64,000 bases of DNA from Paraburkholderia fungorum (lineage in GTDB: Bacteria > Pseudomonadota > Gammaproteobacteria > Burkholderiales > Burkholderiaceae): NCBI RefSeq assembly GCF_003610895.1, contig NZ_MCAS01000004.1, positions 124,001 to 188,000 on the forward strand, read 5' to 3'. The translations under genes were made by a program, and so were the position numbers. Numbering within the stretch: position 1 is the first letter of the stretch; every line of letters starts with the position of its first letter. Below, piece after piece: positions 63,260-64,000 of the stretch. The notes under the pieces were generated by a model. That model saw nothing but the letters and a program-made list of their open reading frames with translations. It searched no databases and had not been told where the DNA came from.

Positions 63260-64000
63260 CCGTACCCGAAGCACTGAATCAGACCGCTGCCGTCGCGCCG
63301 GCTCGCGATGGCGCGCGCATCGACGTGCGTCATGTCAGCCATCAGTTCGCGCTGCGCGGCGCCGCCTTGCCGGTGTTGCAGGACGTCAGCTTTACAGTCG
63401 AGCCGGGCGAGTTCGTCGCGCTGCTGGGTCCGAGCGGCTGTGGGAAGTCCACCTTGCTGCGTCTCGTGGCGGGACTCGATGCGCCGACGCAAGGCAGCGT
63501 GCAGGCGGACGGCGCCGCGATCACGGGCCCCGATCCGTCGCGCGTGGTGGTATTCCAGGACCCGACCTTGTACCCGTGGCGCACGGTGCGTGGCAACGTC
63601 GGCGTCGGTCCGCAGGCGCAGCGCAAAGGCTTAGCGCGGCGCCACGCTGCGCAGGAAGATCGGGCGCTGCAGCGGATCGAGGCCGCGCTGGAGCTGGTCG
63701 GTCTTAGTGAGTTTGCCGAAGCGTTTCCGCATCAATTGTCGGGCGGCATGGCGCAGCGGGTGGCGCTGGCTCGCGCGCTCGTCAACGATCCGGCGCTGCT
63801 GGTGCTGGACGAGCCGTTCGGCAAGCTCGACTCGCTGACGCGCATCCGCATGCAGGGCGAACTGGCGCGGCTTTGGCGGGACGCCCGTTTTTCCGTGCTG
63901 CTGGTGACGCACGACGTCGAAGAGGCGCTCCTGCTCGCGAGGCGCGTGATCGTGTTCAGTGAACGGCCCGCTCGCGTGGTCGCCGAAGTGCGTAACGACG
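63253..64000 (+). CDS. Ssu-type ABC importer ATPase (cut by window edge)
   Basis: The first 249 residues of an SsuB/TauB-type ATPase: Walker A GPSGCGKST, signature LSGGMAQRVALARA, Walker B LLVLDEPFGKLD, switch His in LLVTHDVEEA. The ATG at 63253 overlaps the permease stop by seven bases. The gene runs off the window, and its binding-protein gene, if present, should lie beyond it. Confidence 0.93.
   Translation, partial: MVAVPEALNQTAAVAPARDGARIDVRHVSHQFALRGAALPVLQDVSFTVEPGEFVALLGPSGCGKSTLLRLVAGLDAPTQGSVQADGAAITGPDPSRVVVFQDPTLYPWRTVRGNVGVGPQAQRKGLARRHAAQEDRALQRIEAALELVGLSEFAEAFPHQLSGGMAQRVALARALVNDPALLVLDEPFGKLDSLTRIRMQGELARLWRDARFSVLLVTHDVEEALLLARRVIVFSERPARVVAEVRND

Overview
The window is a GC-rich, gene-dense stretch whose gene content, trimeric porins, CIRCE-controlled groESL and dense ABC transporters point to a Burkholderiales beta-proteobacterium, most likely Paraburkholderia or Burkholderia sensu lato (inference from family content and codon use; no rRNA or housekeeping marker is present). 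I see no insertion sequence, tRNA, rRNA or CRISPR array. Nearly everything is about obtaining, releasing or storing sulfur, so it reads as a sulfur-scavenging island, probably on a secondary replicon.

Layout. (1) 1-769: 3' end of a porin; 997-1245 a small unknown gene. (2) 1466-6319: a rhodanese, a serine O-acetyltransferase, a small XRE regulator, a family 2A encapsulin shell protein (SrpI type) and a SufS-like cysteine desulfurase with a ~290-residue disordered N-terminal extension that is the expected cargo-loading region. This is a sulfur nanocompartment operon ending at a strong terminator (6325-6356). (3) 13658-6368, minus strand: GntR regulator, AprA-like flavoprotein, AprB-like ferredoxin, a substrate-binding protein with a C-terminal NosL-like domain, SsuC/SsuB-type permease and ATPase, a HEAT-repeat protein and a DUF971 protein. 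This looks like an uncharacterised redox/uptake system. (4) 13921-21721: two DszA/NtaA-type flavin monooxygenases around a GntR regulator, a DASS-type anion transporter and an 818-aa DUF3604-like metallohydrolase. (5) 22085-31141: a ribose-type (CUT2) ABC importer interleaved with an SfnB-like oxidase, two flavin monooxygenases and a CmcJ-like Fe(II)-oxygenase. (6) 31332-33331: a groESL copy with a CIRCE element. (7) 33574-36529: a divergent SfnB-like protein, a DUF3088 protein and a second porin. (8) 36857-44116: two family-5 binding proteins with a complete Dpp-type importer. (9) 56455-44225, minus strand: DszA-like monooxygenase, TauD-like dioxygenase, SfnB/DszC-like oxidase, SfnG-like monooxygenase, a DszB-like desulfinase, two more family-5 binding proteins, an aldo/keto reductase and an amidase. 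(10) 60331-56502: an Ssu-type importer with two permeases. (11) 60680-64000: a flavin monooxygenase and the start of a third Ssu-type importer.

How the genes may work together. Porins and four classes of importer bring organosulfur compounds in. Six luciferase-like and three DszC/SfnB-like flavoenzymes, a TauD-like dioxygenase, a CmcJ-like oxygenase and a DszB-like desulfinase would cleave C-S bonds to sulfite. Serine acetyltransferase makes the acceptor for cysteine synthesis, and the encapsulated desulfurase handles or stores sulfur. The most noteworthy points are the DszB-like enzyme that resembles a transport protein, the AprAB/NosL/HEAT/DUF971 operon, and the encapsulin operon.
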